From Oceanisphaera psychrotolerans (lineage in GTDB: Bacteria; Pseudomonadota; Gammaproteobacteria; Enterobacterales; Aeromonadaceae), in assembly GCF_001870485.1 (NCBI RefSeq), contig NZ_MDKE01000007.1, positions 25,823 to 89,822 of the forward strand: a DNA stretch of 64,000 nt, read 5' to 3'. A program made the translations under genes and the position numbers. The notes beneath the pieces are model-generated. The model was given only the letters and a program-made list of their open reading frames with translations. It ran no database searches and was not told the DNA's origin. Shown piece after piece: positions 46,044 to 55,880 of this stretch; position 1 is the first letter of the stretch, and every line of letters starts with the position of its first letter.

Positions 46044-46991
46044 TTACAGCCAGCCTTTGCGTTTGAAGAAATAATAGGTACCGCAGGCGGACATCAGCAT
46101 CATGACCAGCGACATGGGGTAGCCATAATCGAAACCCAGCTCCGGCATGATCTCGAAGTTCATGCCATAGATGCTGGCGATCAGCGTGGGGGGCAGAAAT
46201 ACCACGGCGGCGACCGAGAAAATCTTGATCACCTTGCTTTGCTCCAGGCTGGTAAAGCCCATGGCCGCTTCCAGCTGAAAGTTGATCTTGTCGAACAGAA
46301 ACTGGGTGTGGGGTAGCAGCGACTCGATGTCGTAGAGCATCTCGTCTATCCACTTGCGCTGTTCGTCGTTACCGCTCTGGCGCAGGGAACGTTTGATGAA
46401 ACGCAGTGCCCGCCGGGTATCGTACAGGGCCAGCCGGATATGGCCGTTGCCGCCTTCCTGCAGCATCAGATCCGACATGGTCTGGCGAAGATCGTCCACC
46501 TGCAGCACCTGTTTGGCGGTGGCTTCCAGGGTCTTGTAGCCGTCTTCGATCAGATCGGAAATGTATTCGATTTTGAGTTGAAAAATTTCCAGCAGCAGAT
46601 CCGGGGCGTCTTTCGCTTCCAGCCGGTCCTGGCGCATGTAGTGGCGCAGCAGTCGCATCAGGCCGAGATCGTCTTCCCGAAAGCTGATCAACATGTCTTT
46701 GCGCAGGGTAAAGAGCACGTTGATGCCGTCTATTTCCTTGCCCATGCGCTGGGGAAACAGCGAATGGATGTGCAGGCCGTCCTTGTCCCGGTAAAAGCGG
46801 GCCGAAGCCTCGATATCGTCGAGCTCGTCCAGCTCCGGTACTTCCTCCACGAACAGCTGCTTCATCCAGAGCTGTTCCTGCTCGTCCGGCTTGAGAATAT
46901 CCAGCCACAGGGTGTTGGGAGGCAGGCTGTCCTCCAGGTTGAGTGGCTGAATGTCGAGAGATGTTCCATTCAGGGTATAGGCTGTGATCAT
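46044..46991 (-). CDS. corA: magnesium transporter CorA
   Basis: CorA (315 residues) has a long cytoplasmic helical domain and two C-terminal membrane helices, with the pore motif YGMNFEIMPELGFDYGYPM. The start at 46991 (MITAYTLNG) gives the E. coli-like length; the upstream ATG at 47024 is 11 codons longer. The gene precedes creA by 24 bp and may be cotranscribed. Confidence 0.96.
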   Translation of the reverse strand: MITAYTLNGTSLDIQPLNLEDSLPPNTLWLDILKPDEQEQLWMKQLFVEEVPELDELDDIEASARFYRDKDGLHIHSLFPQRMGKEIDGINVLFTLRKDMLISFREDDLGLMRLLRHYMRQDRLEAKDAPDLLLEIFQLKIEYISDLIEDGYKTLEATAKQVLQVDDLRQTMSDLMLQEGGNGHIRLALYDTRRALRFIKRSLRQSGNDEQRKWIDEMLYDIESLLPHTQFLFDKINFQLEAAMGFTSLEQSKVIKIFSVAAVVFLPPTLIASIYGMNFEIMPELGFDYGYPMSLVMMLMSACGTYYFFKRKGWL

Positions 46992-47182
46992 GCAGCGCTC
47001 CAACCAGTAAACAATGACTGGCACTATATAGAGGCCAACGCCGGATGTCAGGCAATCTGTGAGCCGGTGGCATTTTTTGGCGCTTATTTGGGTGGCATAA
47101 GGGTAGACTCAAATGACTTGACCCTTTACCCGGCCTATAATGACAGGATCCTGCCATCAGCATCACCCACCGGAGAGCCACC

Positions 47183-47680
47183 GTGAAGCGAATATATAGT
47201 GCCTTCCTTATGCTCTTGCTGGCATTTCCCGCGACGGCCGAGATGACGCTGAAGGCGCGGCAAACCGTGGATGTATATGGTTCCAGTGCCCTGGAGCCAA
47301 GCCTGGCCGATGTGGATTATCGCTTGAGCTGGCAGCTGACCGGGGAGCAGACCGAACAGGGCTGCCGCCCGGCCCAGGTGCTGGTGTCGCTGACCGCCAC
47401 CGTGACCGAGCCGCTGGAATGGCCGCAAACCCCAGCCTGGCAGAATTACCGGCTGGCTCTCACCGCCTACGAACGGCTGGTGCGGGAGCGGGCGCTGTTG
47501 TCGGGTGAATGGCTGGAGCGATCGCTGTTCGAGATAGCGGCACAATCGAATTGCGAGCAATTGCGTCAGGTGGCAGACAACGTCGGCTATCACCAGCTCG
47601 ACATCGCCCGCACCCTGTTGCGGGACTTTCAGCAGCAGCACGATTACGGCCGCCATCTGGGGCTGATCCGCCCCGAATAG
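47183..47680 (+). CDS. exported protein, DUF922-like
   Basis: This 165-residue protein begins at a GTG with a signal peptide (AFLMLLLAFPATA). The middle, including the CRPAQVLVSLTATV strand and a WPQTP turn, resembles the DUF922 class of exported proteins. That class normally has an HExxH-like metal motif; here the equivalent helix reads ALTAYERLVRERALL without histidines. It is therefore a tentative match and may be catalytically silent. It stands alone between corA and the convergent mnmC. Confidence 0.55.
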   Translation: MKRIYSAFLMLLLAFPATAEMTLKARQTVDVYGSSALEPSLADVDYRLSWQLTGEQTEQGCRPAQVLVSLTATVTEPLEWPQTPAWQNYRLALTAYERLVRERALLSGEWLERSLFEIAAQSNCEQLRQVADNVGYHQLDIARTLLRDFQQQHDYGRHLGLIRPE

Positions 47681-47683
47681 GTC

Positions 47684-49675
47684 TTACTCTACCGGTTTGC
47701 CTTTCAGCAGCTTGCGTACCCAATGCCGATTGGGACTGAGCACCGCCAGCTGAGACTGTGACAGCGGATAGGGCTCGTCCAGCAGCTGTGCCGCCATCAG
47801 CTCGGACAGCAAGGGCGCCGAACACAGGCCCCGGGAGCCCAGCCCGGACATCACATAGAGCCCCGCATGATCTTCCGCCAAGGGTAAGGCTTCCCACTTG
47901 CGCTGGGGCATCCGGGCATACTGTGCCAGTTGTGCAGCCTTGTCCGGCGCGGCCCCGAGCAGCGGCAGATGATCCCGGCAGGCGGCGCGGACACTCACCC
48001 GGCCGGCGCCGGCCTCCGGTGTGACATCATCGAGCGCGGGCAGGGTGCGTACCAGTTTGTGCAGGTTGTCCTGCTCTTCCTGCTCCCGATAATCCACCGC
48101 CGTCTGCTTGCGGCCATAGCTGGCCCCCACGCAGTGCACGCCTTGCCAGGCGGGGGTGAGATAGCCTTCGTAGCAGACCACGGTTTTCAGTGCCGTGATG
48201 GAGGGTGTCGAAGGCTGATAGTTGACTTGTCCCCGCACCGGCGACAGCGCCAGAGGCCGGGTCTGCGGCCATGCCGTCAATTGATGGCCGTTGGCCAGCA
48301 CCACATTATCGGCACAGAAGGTCTCGCCCCCGGTATTGAGCTGCCATTGGTGCTCTTCCCGCGCCAGCGTCTCGACCCGGGTCTGGTAGTGACAACTCAG
48401 CAGCCCGGTTTGTTGTGCTTCGGCCAGCAGGGCGGCGGTCAGCTCGAAGGGGCAAATCCAGCCGCCCAGCGGGTACTCGATGCCGGGCAGATTGGCGGCG
48501 ATGCCGGTACGGGCGTTCACCTGTTCGGCGGTCAGGGCGTGCAGCAGTGCCGGCGGAAACTGACTGGCCAGCAGCTTGTCGATTTTGGCGCCGCTCTTGT
48601 CGTTGTAAGCCAGCTGCACCACACCACACCAGTCGTGATGGACATGATGCCGCTCGGCCAGGGCGGGCAAGGTACGGCGACCGTAAAGAAAAGCCTGCAG
48701 ATAAAACTGGCTCAGGTTATCGTGTTCGCCATTCAGCAACGGATACACGGCGGCCTGACGGTTGCCCGAGGCCCCCATGGCCGGAGCCTTATGCTGCTCG
48801 AGCAGGGTGACCTGCTGGCCCCGGCGGGTCAGGGCATAGGCCAGGCTGGCCCCGGCGATGCCGGCACCCACTATGATGGTATGCCCGGCCCGGCCCGGTC
48901 GGCGCCAGAACCAGGGCGCAGGGTAGGGCGCTCGCTGGTCGCAGCGACGCACCCCCGCCAGCATTTCCCGCTTGCGGCCATAGCCCTTGACCCGGCCGAC
49001 CCTGAAGCCGGCCTCGTTCAGCCCGCGGCGTACGAAACCGGCGGCGGTAAAGGTGGCCAGGGTGGCGCCATTACGGGCCAGGCGCGCCAGTTGCCGGAAC
49101 AACTGGGGCGTCCACATCTCCGGATTCTTGCTCGGCGCGAAACCGTCCAGATACCAGGCATCCACCTTGCCGGTCAGCCCCGCTTCCATCTGTGGCAGCA
49201 GATCGGCCACGTCGCCAAGCCATAAATCCAGGCATACATCGTCGTCCAGCCACAGCCGGTGGCAGCCGTTAACGGCAGGCGGATATTCAGCTAACAAACG
49301 TTCGCTTAAAGTGCTAAGCTCTGGCCATTGGCCCAGGGCCTGTTGCAGATCGGCGCGGGTAAGCGGAAATTTCTCCACGCTGATCAGATGCAGGCGCCGG
49401 GCGTTGCCCTGCGGATGTTGCCGGCGATAGTCGATGAAAGCCTGCCAGGTGGCCAGCACATTGAGGCCGGTGCCAAAGCCGGTTTCGGCCACCACGAACA
49501 GTGGTCTGTCGTGGTCAATCCAGCGTTCGGGCAGGCGGTTCTGACCGAGAAATACATAGCGGGTTTCGGCCAGGCCATCGTCGTTGGAAAAGTAGACATC
49601 GTCGAACGCAGCGGCAACCGGTGTGCCCTGGTCATTCCAGTCCAGACGCGCGGTTGTAATGAAGTGGGGTGACAC
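47684..49675 (-). CDS. mnmC: bifunctional tRNA 5-methylaminomethyl-2-thiouridine biosynthesis protein MnmC
   Basis: This 663-residue fusion modifies the wobble uridine of tRNAs. The N-terminal methyltransferase (MnmC2; AETGFGTGLNVLATW, DAWYLDGFAPSKNPEMW) makes the final methylation. The C-terminal FAD oxidase (MnmC1; HTIIVGAGIAGASLAYAL, VMSGLGSRGLCSAPLLSE) removes the carboxymethyl group first. It diverges from fabB as in other gammaproteobacteria. Confidence 0.96.
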   Translation of the reverse strand: MSPHFITTARLDWNDQGTPVAAAFDDVYFSNDDGLAETRYVFLGQNRLPERWIDHDRPLFVVAETGFGTGLNVLATWQAFIDYRRQHPQGNARRLHLISVEKFPLTRADLQQALGQWPELSTLSERLLAEYPPAVNGCHRLWLDDDVCLDLWLGDVADLLPQMEAGLTGKVDAWYLDGFAPSKNPEMWTPQLFRQLARLARNGATLATFTAAGFVRRGLNEAGFRVGRVKGYGRKREMLAGVRRCDQRAPYPAPWFWRRPGRAGHTIIVGAGIAGASLAYALTRRGQQVTLLEQHKAPAMGASGNRQAAVYPLLNGEHDNLSQFYLQAFLYGRRTLPALAERHHVHHDWCGVVQLAYNDKSGAKIDKLLASQFPPALLHALTAEQVNARTGIAANLPGIEYPLGGWICPFELTAALLAEAQQTGLLSCHYQTRVETLAREEHQWQLNTGGETFCADNVVLANGHQLTAWPQTRPLALSPVRGQVNYQPSTPSITALKTVVCYEGYLTPAWQGVHCVGASYGRKQTAVDYREQEEQDNLHKLVRTLPALDDVTPEAGAGRVSVRAACRDHLPLLGAAPDKAAQLAQYARMPQRKWEALPLAEDHAGLYVMSGLGSRGLCSAPLLSELMAAQLLDEPYPLSQSQLAVLSPNRHWVRKLLKGKPVE

Positions 49676-49780
49676 TGAACCTCCGGGGCCGTAAAAGCGG
49701 TCATTTTATGTGAAAGCAGACCAGTTTGACCATTTTTTATGGTTAGAATTGGCGCCAAATCAAGACAGTAGGAAAGATAG

Positions 49781-50995
49781 ATGAGAAGAGCAGTCATTAC
49801 CGGTATCGGTGTGGTGTCCAGCATTGGCAACAACAAGGAAGAGGTTCTGGCCTCACTCAAGGCGGGCCGCTCCGGTATCAGCTTCTCCCAGCAGTTTGCT
49901 GATCATAACCTGCGTAGCCAGGTGTGGGGGAACATTAAACTGAACCCGGCCGAACATATCGATCGTAAAGTCATGCGCTTTATGGGTGATGCAGCGGCCT
50001 TTGCCTATCTTTCCATGGAACAGGCGATCGCCGATGCGGGCCTTGATGAGTCCATGGTATCCAACGAGCGCACCGGCCTGGTAGCCGGCTCCGGTGGTGC
50101 CTCTTCCAAGAACCAGATTGAAGCCTGCGATACCCTGCGCGAAAAGGGTGTACGCCGTGTAGGGCCTTACATGGTACCGCGTACCATGTCGTCCACCACC
50201 TCGGCCTGTCTGGCGACCCCGTTCAAGATCAAGGGCATCAACTACACCATCAGCTCGGCCTGTGCGACTTCCGCGCATTGTATCGGCCATGCGCTGGAGC
50301 AGATCCAGCTGGGCAAGCAGGACATCGTCTTTGCCGGTGGCGGCGAAGAAGTGGACTGGACCCTGGCCCTGCAGTTCGACGCCATGGGCGCCCTGTCCAG
50401 CAAGTACAACGAGACCCCGGAACTGGCTTCCCGTACCTACGATGCGGGCCGTGACGGCTTCGTCATCTCCGGTGGCGGCGGCATGGTGGTGGTGGAAGAA
50501 CTGGAGCACGCCCTCAAGCGCGGTGCCCATATCTATGCCGAAATCACCGGTTACGGTGCCACCTCCGACGGCTACGACATGGTGGCCCCGTCCGGCGAAG
50601 GCGCCGTGCGTTGCATGCAGCAGGCCATGGCCACCGCGCCGGCCCCGGTGCAGTACATCAACACCCACGGCACTTCCACCCCGGTAGGTGATGTGAAAGA
50701 GCTGGAAGCCATCAACAACCTGTTTGGCGACCATGCCCCTTACATCTCCGCCACCAAGGCGATGACCGGTCATGCGCTGGGTGCCGCCGGTGTGCACGAG
50801 GCGGTGTACTCGCTGCTGATGATGGAGCACGGCTTCATTGCGCCGAGCATCAACATCACCGAGCTGGACGAGAAGGCCAAGAACCTGCCTATCGTGACCG
50901 AGTACAAGGAAGCCGAGCTGGACACCGTGATGTCCAACAGCTTCGGTTTCGGCGGCACCAACGCCAGCTTGGTATTCAGCAAATACAAAGGCTGA
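49781..50995 (+). CDS. fabB: 3-oxoacyl-ACP synthase I (KAS I)
   Basis: FabB (404 residues) elongates fatty acids and is needed for unsaturated ones. It has the catalytic cysteine in [15 protein letters not shown], and the two histidines in [13 protein letters not shown] and [15 protein letters not shown]. The C-terminal motif [17 protein letters not shown] is typical. A strong terminator follows, so it is monocistronic. Confidence 0.98.
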   Translation: MRRAVITGIGVVSSIGNNKEEVLASLKAGRSGISFSQQFADHNLRSQVWGNIKLNPAEHIDRKVMRFMGDAAAFAYLSMEQAIADAGLDESMVSNERTGLVAGSGGASSKNQIEACDTLREKGVRRVGPYMVPRTMSSTTSACLATPFKIKGINYTISSACATSAHCIGHALEQIQLGKQDIVFAGGGEEVDWTLALQFDAMGALSSKYNETPELASRTYDAGRDGFVISGGGGMVVVEELEHALKRGAHIYAEITGYGATSDGYDMVAPSGEGAVRCMQQAMATAPAPVQYINTHGTSTPVGDVKELEAINNLFGDHAPYISATKAMTGHALGAAGVHEAVYSLLMMEHGFIAPSINITELDEKAKNLPIVTEYKEAELDTVMSNSFGFGGTNASLVFSKYKG

Positions 50996-51016
50996 ATCGG
51001 CCGGTAATACCGCAAT

Positions 51017-51042
51017 AAAAAGGGCGCTTCGGCGCCCTTTTT
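51017..51042 (+). terminator. fabB intrinsic terminator
   Basis: GGGCGC-TTCG-GCGCCC followed by TTTTTGCG, 22 bp after the stop; A's precede the stem, so it could also work leftward. Confidence 0.92.
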
Positions 51043-51055
51043 GCGTTAGGAAATC

Positions 51056-51286
51056 GGACAAAGGGCACTACTCCGCCGACACGCCGTAAACCCTTCCCTG
51101 GGGGCTCAGCCGCGCCCTCCCTAGCGCGGATGGTCAGCTGAGCAGATACCCTTTGCCCTCCTTCTGCAGCGGAGTCGTCTGGTGGCACCACCTGCAGAGA
51201 ACTCCTCATCATGGAAGAGGCTCCAGGGATTGCCTCAGCCGACCGTCAAATGCCAGGGATGTCATGTGCTGAGCGTTACATGGATG
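51056..51286. repeat. dispersed intergenic repeat, interrupted by the IS
   Basis: CAAAGGGC-CTACTCCGCCGACACGC (51060-51085) matches the left arm of the 20266-20361 element. The last part, CGACCGTCAAATGCCAGGGA and TGTCATGTGCTGAGCGTTAC (51240-51279), matches 16745-16790. It stops at the IS left junction near 51286, and the complementary part of the repeat resumes at about 52686. Confidence 0.65.
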
Positions 51287-51292
51287 ATGAGA

Positions 51293-51368
51293 TGGACACC
51301 TCTTGTGTAACCGGCGTCGCGATGCGCCATATTTGGGTTGAAGCTCAAATAACCACAAAAGGTGTCCA
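51293..51368. repeat. inverted repeat within IS left end
   Basis: TGGACACCTCTTGTG (51293-51307) and CACAAAAGGTGTCCA (51354-51368) are inverted copies with one mismatch. They frame the short leader just before the transposase start. Confidence 0.8.
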
Positions 51369-51370
51369 CT

Positions 51371-52375
51371 ATGAACATTACGCTGATAGGTATCGATTTG
51401 GCAAAGAATGTGTTTCAGGTTTGTGGCGTCAATCAAGCTGGCAAGGCCGTTTTCAACCGGCAGGTTCGGCGTGCGGAGTTACTGGCATTTCTTGCTCAAT
51501 ACGCTTCCGTGCCCATTGCGATGGAAGCCTGCAGTGGCTCCAACTACTGGGGCCGGACCTTGCAGCGCCTGGGTCACCCGGTGATGTTGCTGCCGCCTCA
51601 GCATGTAAAACCGTTCGTGCAGGGCAACAAGAATGACCGTAACGATGCTTTCGCTATCTGCGAAGCAGCCAAGCGGCCGAATATCACCGTGGTTACGCCC
51701 AGAACCCTGGAACAGACCGACATGCATCTGGCACATCGCCTCCGCGAACGACGAGTGGAAGCGCGTACCCGACTGATTTGCCAGTTACGCGGCCTGCTGA
51801 ATGAGTACGGCATTACTCAGCCTCGAGGCAAAGAAGCATTGCAGGCGGCCATGCCCGATATCCTGGAGGATGCCAACAACGGGCTGACGCCAACGGCGCG
51901 CGCATATTTTCACGGCATGATGGCAGAATGGCGGCAACTGAATGCGGCGATAGCGACGCTGGATAATGATATTCGTCGGCAGTGTCGAAGCCATGAAGAC
52001 TGCTCTCGACTGACTGAAATCAAAGGCGTTGGCGATATCACCGCCACGGCCGTGGTCGCCTTTGCGGGCAATGGTCATCATTATCGCAGTGGCCGCCATT
52101 TTTCTGCCAATCTGGGGCTGGTGCCTAAAGAGTATTCCAGTGGTGGCAAGCAACAGCTCGGCAGTATCACCAAACGCGGTAATGGCTACTTACGCAAGCT
52201 GTTGGTGCAGGGCGCCTGGTCGATTATCCGGTAGGCAGAAGACAGGCTGTCTCAGTGGGCCAAAGCGCTCGTTGAGCGACGAGGTAAACAGAAAGCGGCG
52301 ATAGCCGTCGCCAACAAACTGGCTCGCATTATCTGGGCCATGCTGGTCAGGCAGGAGCACTACCGTGCGGTCTGA
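51371..52375 (+). pseudogene. IS110/IS1111 DEDD transposase with internal stop
   Basis: The N-terminal RuvC-like DEDD domain (LIGIDLAKNVFQVCGV; catalytic aspartates also in NKNDRNDAFAICEA) and the C-terminal transposase_20 domain with LTEIKGVGDITATAVVAFAG and the serine region NGYLRKLLVQGA are recognisable. An in-frame TAG at 52232-52234 follows WSIIR. The normal ending, AEDRLSQWAKALVERRGKQK through NKLARIIWAML, reads on in the same frame to the TGA at 52375 (335 codons). The CAG or similar codon was probably changed to amber, so this copy is likely inactive unless suppressed. Confidence 0.9.
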
Positions 52376-52668
52376 GAGAGCCAGAAGGGCAGTAAAAAAC
52401 AGACCGGTTTAGCAGGAGAAACAAGTTACATCACCCCGACGACCTGCGCGTGGAAATGACGTTAATGTGGTAACAGGTAAGACCGGCCCTTGCCAATGCT
52501 GATGAAGCACTCGGAACCTGGATTCCGTAGGGACGATAACGCTGCAAGGGTGCGGCTCTCATTAGGGCCAGAGCAAGCCTGATGCTTGCTCACCAATACA
52601 GGCCGGATATACGTATGCAGTTTTATCCTGATGACTAACAATAACGGAAACCCCACTTGCAGAAAGCG
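52376..52668 (+). ncRNA. possible seek/bridge RNA of the IS1111-type element
   Basis: The untranslated right part is full of hairpins, e.g. AGCAAGC-CTGAT-GCTTGCT (52572-52590) and GGAACCTGGATTCC (52515-52528). Bridge/seek RNAs of IS110-family elements lie in such a noncoding end and carry guide loops matching target and donor. GATGCTTG (52581-52588) also occurs in the intact target repeat near 63.9 kb, though it is in a stem here. Only the location and structure support the call. Confidence 0.4.
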
Positions 52669-52685
52669 AGGTGTCCATATACGTA

Positions 52686-52725
52686 CTTGAAGCGTGTCGG
52701 AGGAGGCAACCCTGTTTCCTCTTTG
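52686..52725. repeat. right half of the dispersed repeat after the IS
   Basis: CTTGAAGCGTGTCGGAGGAG and the following GCAACCCTGTTTCCTC match, in reverse complement, 63886-63920. It continues the repeat interrupted at 51286. Confidence 0.7.
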
Positions 52726-52778
52726 TACTCGATGACAAACCAACAGACCTGGCGCCAATAGAAAGGCTTATAGTCACG

Positions 52779-53680
52779 TCATATCAAGGAGCGCAACAGT
52801 CCCCGTAACCACTGCAATGCGGGCTGGCGGTCGTGCAGCGGGTGCCAGACGCAGTTGAGATGATAGGCGGGCAAGTCTTCCGGCAGTGCCACCCGCTTCA
52901 GCGGCAGCGCCCCGGCCAGCATCACCGCCACTCGGTTCGGCAGCACCAGCAGGTGATCGCTCTGGCTGACGATGGCCGCCGCCGACATATAGCTCTGGCT
53001 GTTGACCGAGATGCTGCGCTTCAGGCCCTGGCTCGCCAGCCAGGTATCGACGATGGACTCCCGGGTACCCAGTGGCGAATGAAACACATGAGGCAGCTCG
53101 GTCAGCTGTGACAGGCTGATCCCTTCTTCCACCAGCGGGTGCGCTCGCGCCACCACCCCTGCCAGCGGTTCGGTCAGCCAGGTTTCGGTGCGCAGCGAAC
53201 CCGGTACCTGCATGTATTCGTCAAAACCCAACACCAGATCCACCTCGCCGTTGGCCAGGGCCTGTTCGGGCAGCCGGTCGCGCAGTATCTCGATCTCGAT
53301 GCGCACCCCCGGGGCTTCGGTCTGCAATCGACGGATCAGCGGCGGGATCAGCACACACTCCACATAATCGGTGGTACTGAGCACGAAGCGGCGGTTAGAG
53401 GTGGCCGGCACGAAGCTGTCTTCCCGCCCCAGTTCCTGCTCCAGTAACGCCAGCGCCCGGCGCACGGCCTGATGCAGGACCAATGCCCGACCGGTGGGCT
53501 GCATGCCGGTGGCACTGCGCACCAGCAAGGGATCTTCGAAAAACTGACGCAACCGGTTGAGGGCATGACTCATGGCGGGCTGGCTGATAAAACATTGCTG
53601 GGCCGCCCGGGTGACGTTGCGCTGGGTCATGAGGCGTCGAAGGCCAGTAGCAGGTTGAGGTCGAGCTGGTGTAGCTTCAT
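52779..53680 (-). pseudogene. LysR-family regulator, single frameshift near the start
   Basis: Reading from the ATG at 53680 gives MKLHQLDLNLLLAFDA, the normal LysR N-terminus, then a stop. The remaining protein (MTQRNVTRAAQQCFISQPAMSHALNRLR... to 52779) is in the next frame. Adding one C at about 53632-53634 joins them into a protein of about 299 residues. The effector domain (LSTTDYVECVLIPPLIRRL, LVLGFDEYMQ) is intact. It diverges from aguB-aguA across 150 bp and may regulate them. Confidence 0.85.
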
Positions 53681-53830
53681 CTTTTATTCATCAGACTAAT
53701 AATAAAATTAATACTATTCATTTGATGGATGATAACGCAAGGGGCACACTGCGCTCTGAAGAGTCGAGTTGCTGATAAATGAGCGACGCGCAGCATGTCG
53801 CTGACAATTTACCGAGTTAAGGAGTTGATT

Positions 53831-54721
53831 ATGGCAATGGTTACCGTGGCAGCCACCCAGATGGCCTGCAGCTGGAACAAAGAAGAAAACATCAGCCGGG
53901 CCGAGAAGCTGGTGCGCGACGCCGCCGGCAAGGGCGCCCAGATCATCCTGATCCAGGAATTGTTCGAGACCCCCTATTTCTGCATCGATCAGAGCCCGGA
54001 GCACTTCGCCCTGGCTCACGAAGTCGATAATAGCCCGCTGATCCGTCATTTTCAGGCTCTGGCCAAAGAGCTGGCCGTGGTGCTGCCGCTGAGCTTCTTC
54101 GAGAAGGCGGGTAACGCCTATTACAACTCGCTGGTGGTGATCGATGCCGACGGCAGCGTGCTGGATTTGTATCGCAAGACCCATATTCCCAACGGTCCGG
54201 CCTATCAGGAAAAGCAGTTTTTCACCCCCGGCGACACCGGTTTCAAGGTGTGGCAGACCCGCTATGCCAAGATTGGCGTCGGTATCTGCTGGGATCAGTG
54301 GTTCCCGGAAACCGCCCGCAGCCTGGCGCTGATGGGTGCCGAGCTGATCTTCTATCCTACCGCCATCGGCTCCGAGCCCGCCTATCCCGAGATCGACAGC
54401 CAGCCGCACTGGACCCGTACCCAGCAGGGCCATGCCGCCGCCAACCTGGTACCGGTAATAGCCTCCAACCGCATCGGTACCGAACAGAGCAAATACATCG
54501 ACGGTCTCGAGATGACCTTCTACGGCTCTTCCTTTATCGCCGACCAGTTCGGTGAGCTGGTGGCCCAGGCCGACAAGACCACCGAAGGCGTGCTGGTGCA
54601 CAGCTTCGATCTGGAAGACATCGCCAAGACCCGCATCAGCTGGGGCCTGTTCCGGGATCGCCGTCCGGCCATGTACCAGACCCTGCTGACCTCCGACGGC
54701 AAGCAGCAGGGAGGCCGCTGA
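53831..54721 (+). CDS. aguB: N-carbamoylputrescine amidase
   Basis: This 296-residue nitrilase-family enzyme turns N-carbamoylputrescine into putrescine, CO2 and ammonia. The catalytic triad is visible as Glu in [11 protein letters not shown], Lys in [10 protein letters not shown] and Cys in [16 protein letters not shown] precedes the start at 53831; the ORF extends to 53795 without support. The stop overlaps the aguA start (TGATG). Confidence 0.96.
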   Translation: MAMVTVAATQMACSWNKEENISRAEKLVRDAAGKGAQIILIQELFETPYFCIDQSPEHFALAHEVDNSPLIRHFQALAKELAVVLPLSFFEKAGNAYYNSLVVIDADGSVLDLYRKTHIPNGPAYQEKQFFTPGDTGFKVWQTRYAKIGVGICWDQWFPETARSLALMGAELIFYPTAIGSEPAYPEIDSQPHWTRTQQGHAAANLVPVIASNRIGTEQSKYIDGLEMTFYGSSFIADQFGELVAQADKTTEGVLVHSFDLEDIAKTRISWGLFRDRRPAMYQTLLTSDGKQQGGR

Positions 54722-55791
54722 TGGATGCACTCAAGGGTTTCTACATGCCCGCCGAATGGGCTCCCCAACAGGCGGTATGGATGATCTGGCCCCACCGGCC
54801 CGATAACTGGCGCGAGCACGGTAAACCGGCTCAGGCCACCTTTGCCCAACTGGCCGAAGCCATCTCCGCCGCCACACCGGTGTATATGGCGGTGCCGGAA
54901 GCAGAAATGGACAAGGCCAGGCAACTGATGCCGCCACAGGTCAAACTGGTGGCCATCGACAGCGACGACGCCTGGGCCCGGGACACCGGCCCCACCGTGG
55001 TCATCAACGGTAAGGGCCAGGCCGCCGGTATCGACTGGCGCTTTAATGCCTGGGGTGGTCATGAAGAAGGTCTCTATTACCCCTGGGAAAAGGATCAGGC
55101 CATGGCCGGTGCCATGCTGGCCCATCAACAGCTGCCGGCGTACAAGGCACCGCTGGTACTGGAAGGCGGCTCCATTCATGTGGACGGCGAAGGCACCCTG
55201 CTGACCACCGCAGAATGCCTGCTCAACCCCAATCGCAACCCGGACTACACCCAGGACGATATTGAGCAGCAACTCCGGGATTATCTGGGCGTCAGCCATT
55301 TTATCTGGCTGCCGCAGGGAGTCTATCTGGACGAAACCAACGGCCACATCGACAACATAGCCTGTTTCGCCCGCCCCGGTGAAGTGATACTGCACTGGAC
55401 CGATGACAAGAATGACCCCCAGTATGCACGCTCACAGGCGGCATACAAGGTGCTGAGCCAGGCCCGAGATGCCAGGGGTCGCGCCTTGAAGATATGGAAG
55501 CTGCCCCAGCCCGGCCCGCTGTTTATCACCAAGCAGGAAGCCGCCGGTGTCGCCCCCGGCGCCGGTGTGCCTCGGGTCGCCGGTGAGCGGATGGCAGCCT
55601 CTTATGTCAACTTCCTGATCAGCAATAACCGGCTGGTATTTCCGCTGCTGGACGAGCGTACCGACGACGAGGCGCGCCAGATACTGGAAACCATCTTCCC
55701 GGAGCTGGATGTGGTGGGTGTACCGACCCGGGAAATTCTGCTCGGCGGTGGCAATATCCACTGCATCACCCAGCAGATCCCGGCGGTGTAA
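54721..55791 (+). CDS. aguA: agmatine deiminase
   Basis: AguA (356 residues) hydrolyses agmatine to N-carbamoylputrescine. Family landmarks are [60 protein letters not shown] and the nucleophilic cysteine in [14 protein letters not shown]. It is coupled to aguB and ends at a strong terminator, so aguB-aguA form a two-gene unit for putrescine synthesis from arginine-derived agmatine. Confidence 0.97.
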   Translation: MDALKGFYMPAEWAPQQAVWMIWPHRPDNWREHGKPAQATFAQLAEAISAATPVYMAVPEAEMDKARQLMPPQVKLVAIDSDDAWARDTGPTVVINGKGQAAGIDWRFNAWGGHEEGLYYPWEKDQAMAGAMLAHQQLPAYKAPLVLEGGSIHVDGEGTLLTTAECLLNPNRNPDYTQDDIEQQLRDYLGVSHFIWLPQGVYLDETNGHIDNIACFARPGEVILHWTDDKNDPQYARSQAAYKVLSQARDARGRALKIWKLPQPGPLFITKQEAAGVAPGAGVPRVAGERMAASYVNFLISNNRLVFPLLDERTDDEARQILETIFPELDVVGVPTREILLGGGNIHCITQQIPAV

Positions 55792-55820
55792 TCACCTAAA
55801 ACCGCCTTCCAAAACCAAAT

Positions 55821-55860
55821 AAAAAGCCCCGTTAACCAATCAGGTTAACGGGGCTTTTTT
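55821..55860. terminator. bidirectional terminator aguA / dedD
   Basis: AAAAAGCCCCGTTAACC-AATCA-GGTTAACGGGGCTTTTTT: perfect 17-bp stem with A's before and T's after, between convergent aguA and dedD. Confidence 0.95.
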
Positions 55861-55880
55861 ATCAGACAAGGCGTGATCGA

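Larger units (their letters stand above)
51287..52685 (+). mobile_element. IS110-family (IS1111-type) insertion sequence
   Basis: The element of about 1.4 kb has subterminal inverted repeats ATGGACACCTC at the left (51292-51302) and its inverse GAGGTGTCCAT at the right (52668-52678). The transposase starts at 51371. A long noncoding right part of about 290 nt follows the transposase, as in IS1111-type elements, where a seek/bridge RNA is encoded. Flanks are halves of a dispersed repeat: left ends GCTGAGCGTTACATGGATG, right begins CTTGAAGCGTGTCGGAGG. Exact end bases are inferred from an uninterrupted copy near 63.9 kb. Confidence 0.85.

Noticed and set aside
51240..52725. CRISPR array or integron features around the IS
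   Set aside because: Repeats here are subterminal IS repeats and halves of a dispersed element; there is no regular repeat-spacer pattern or attC/integrase.
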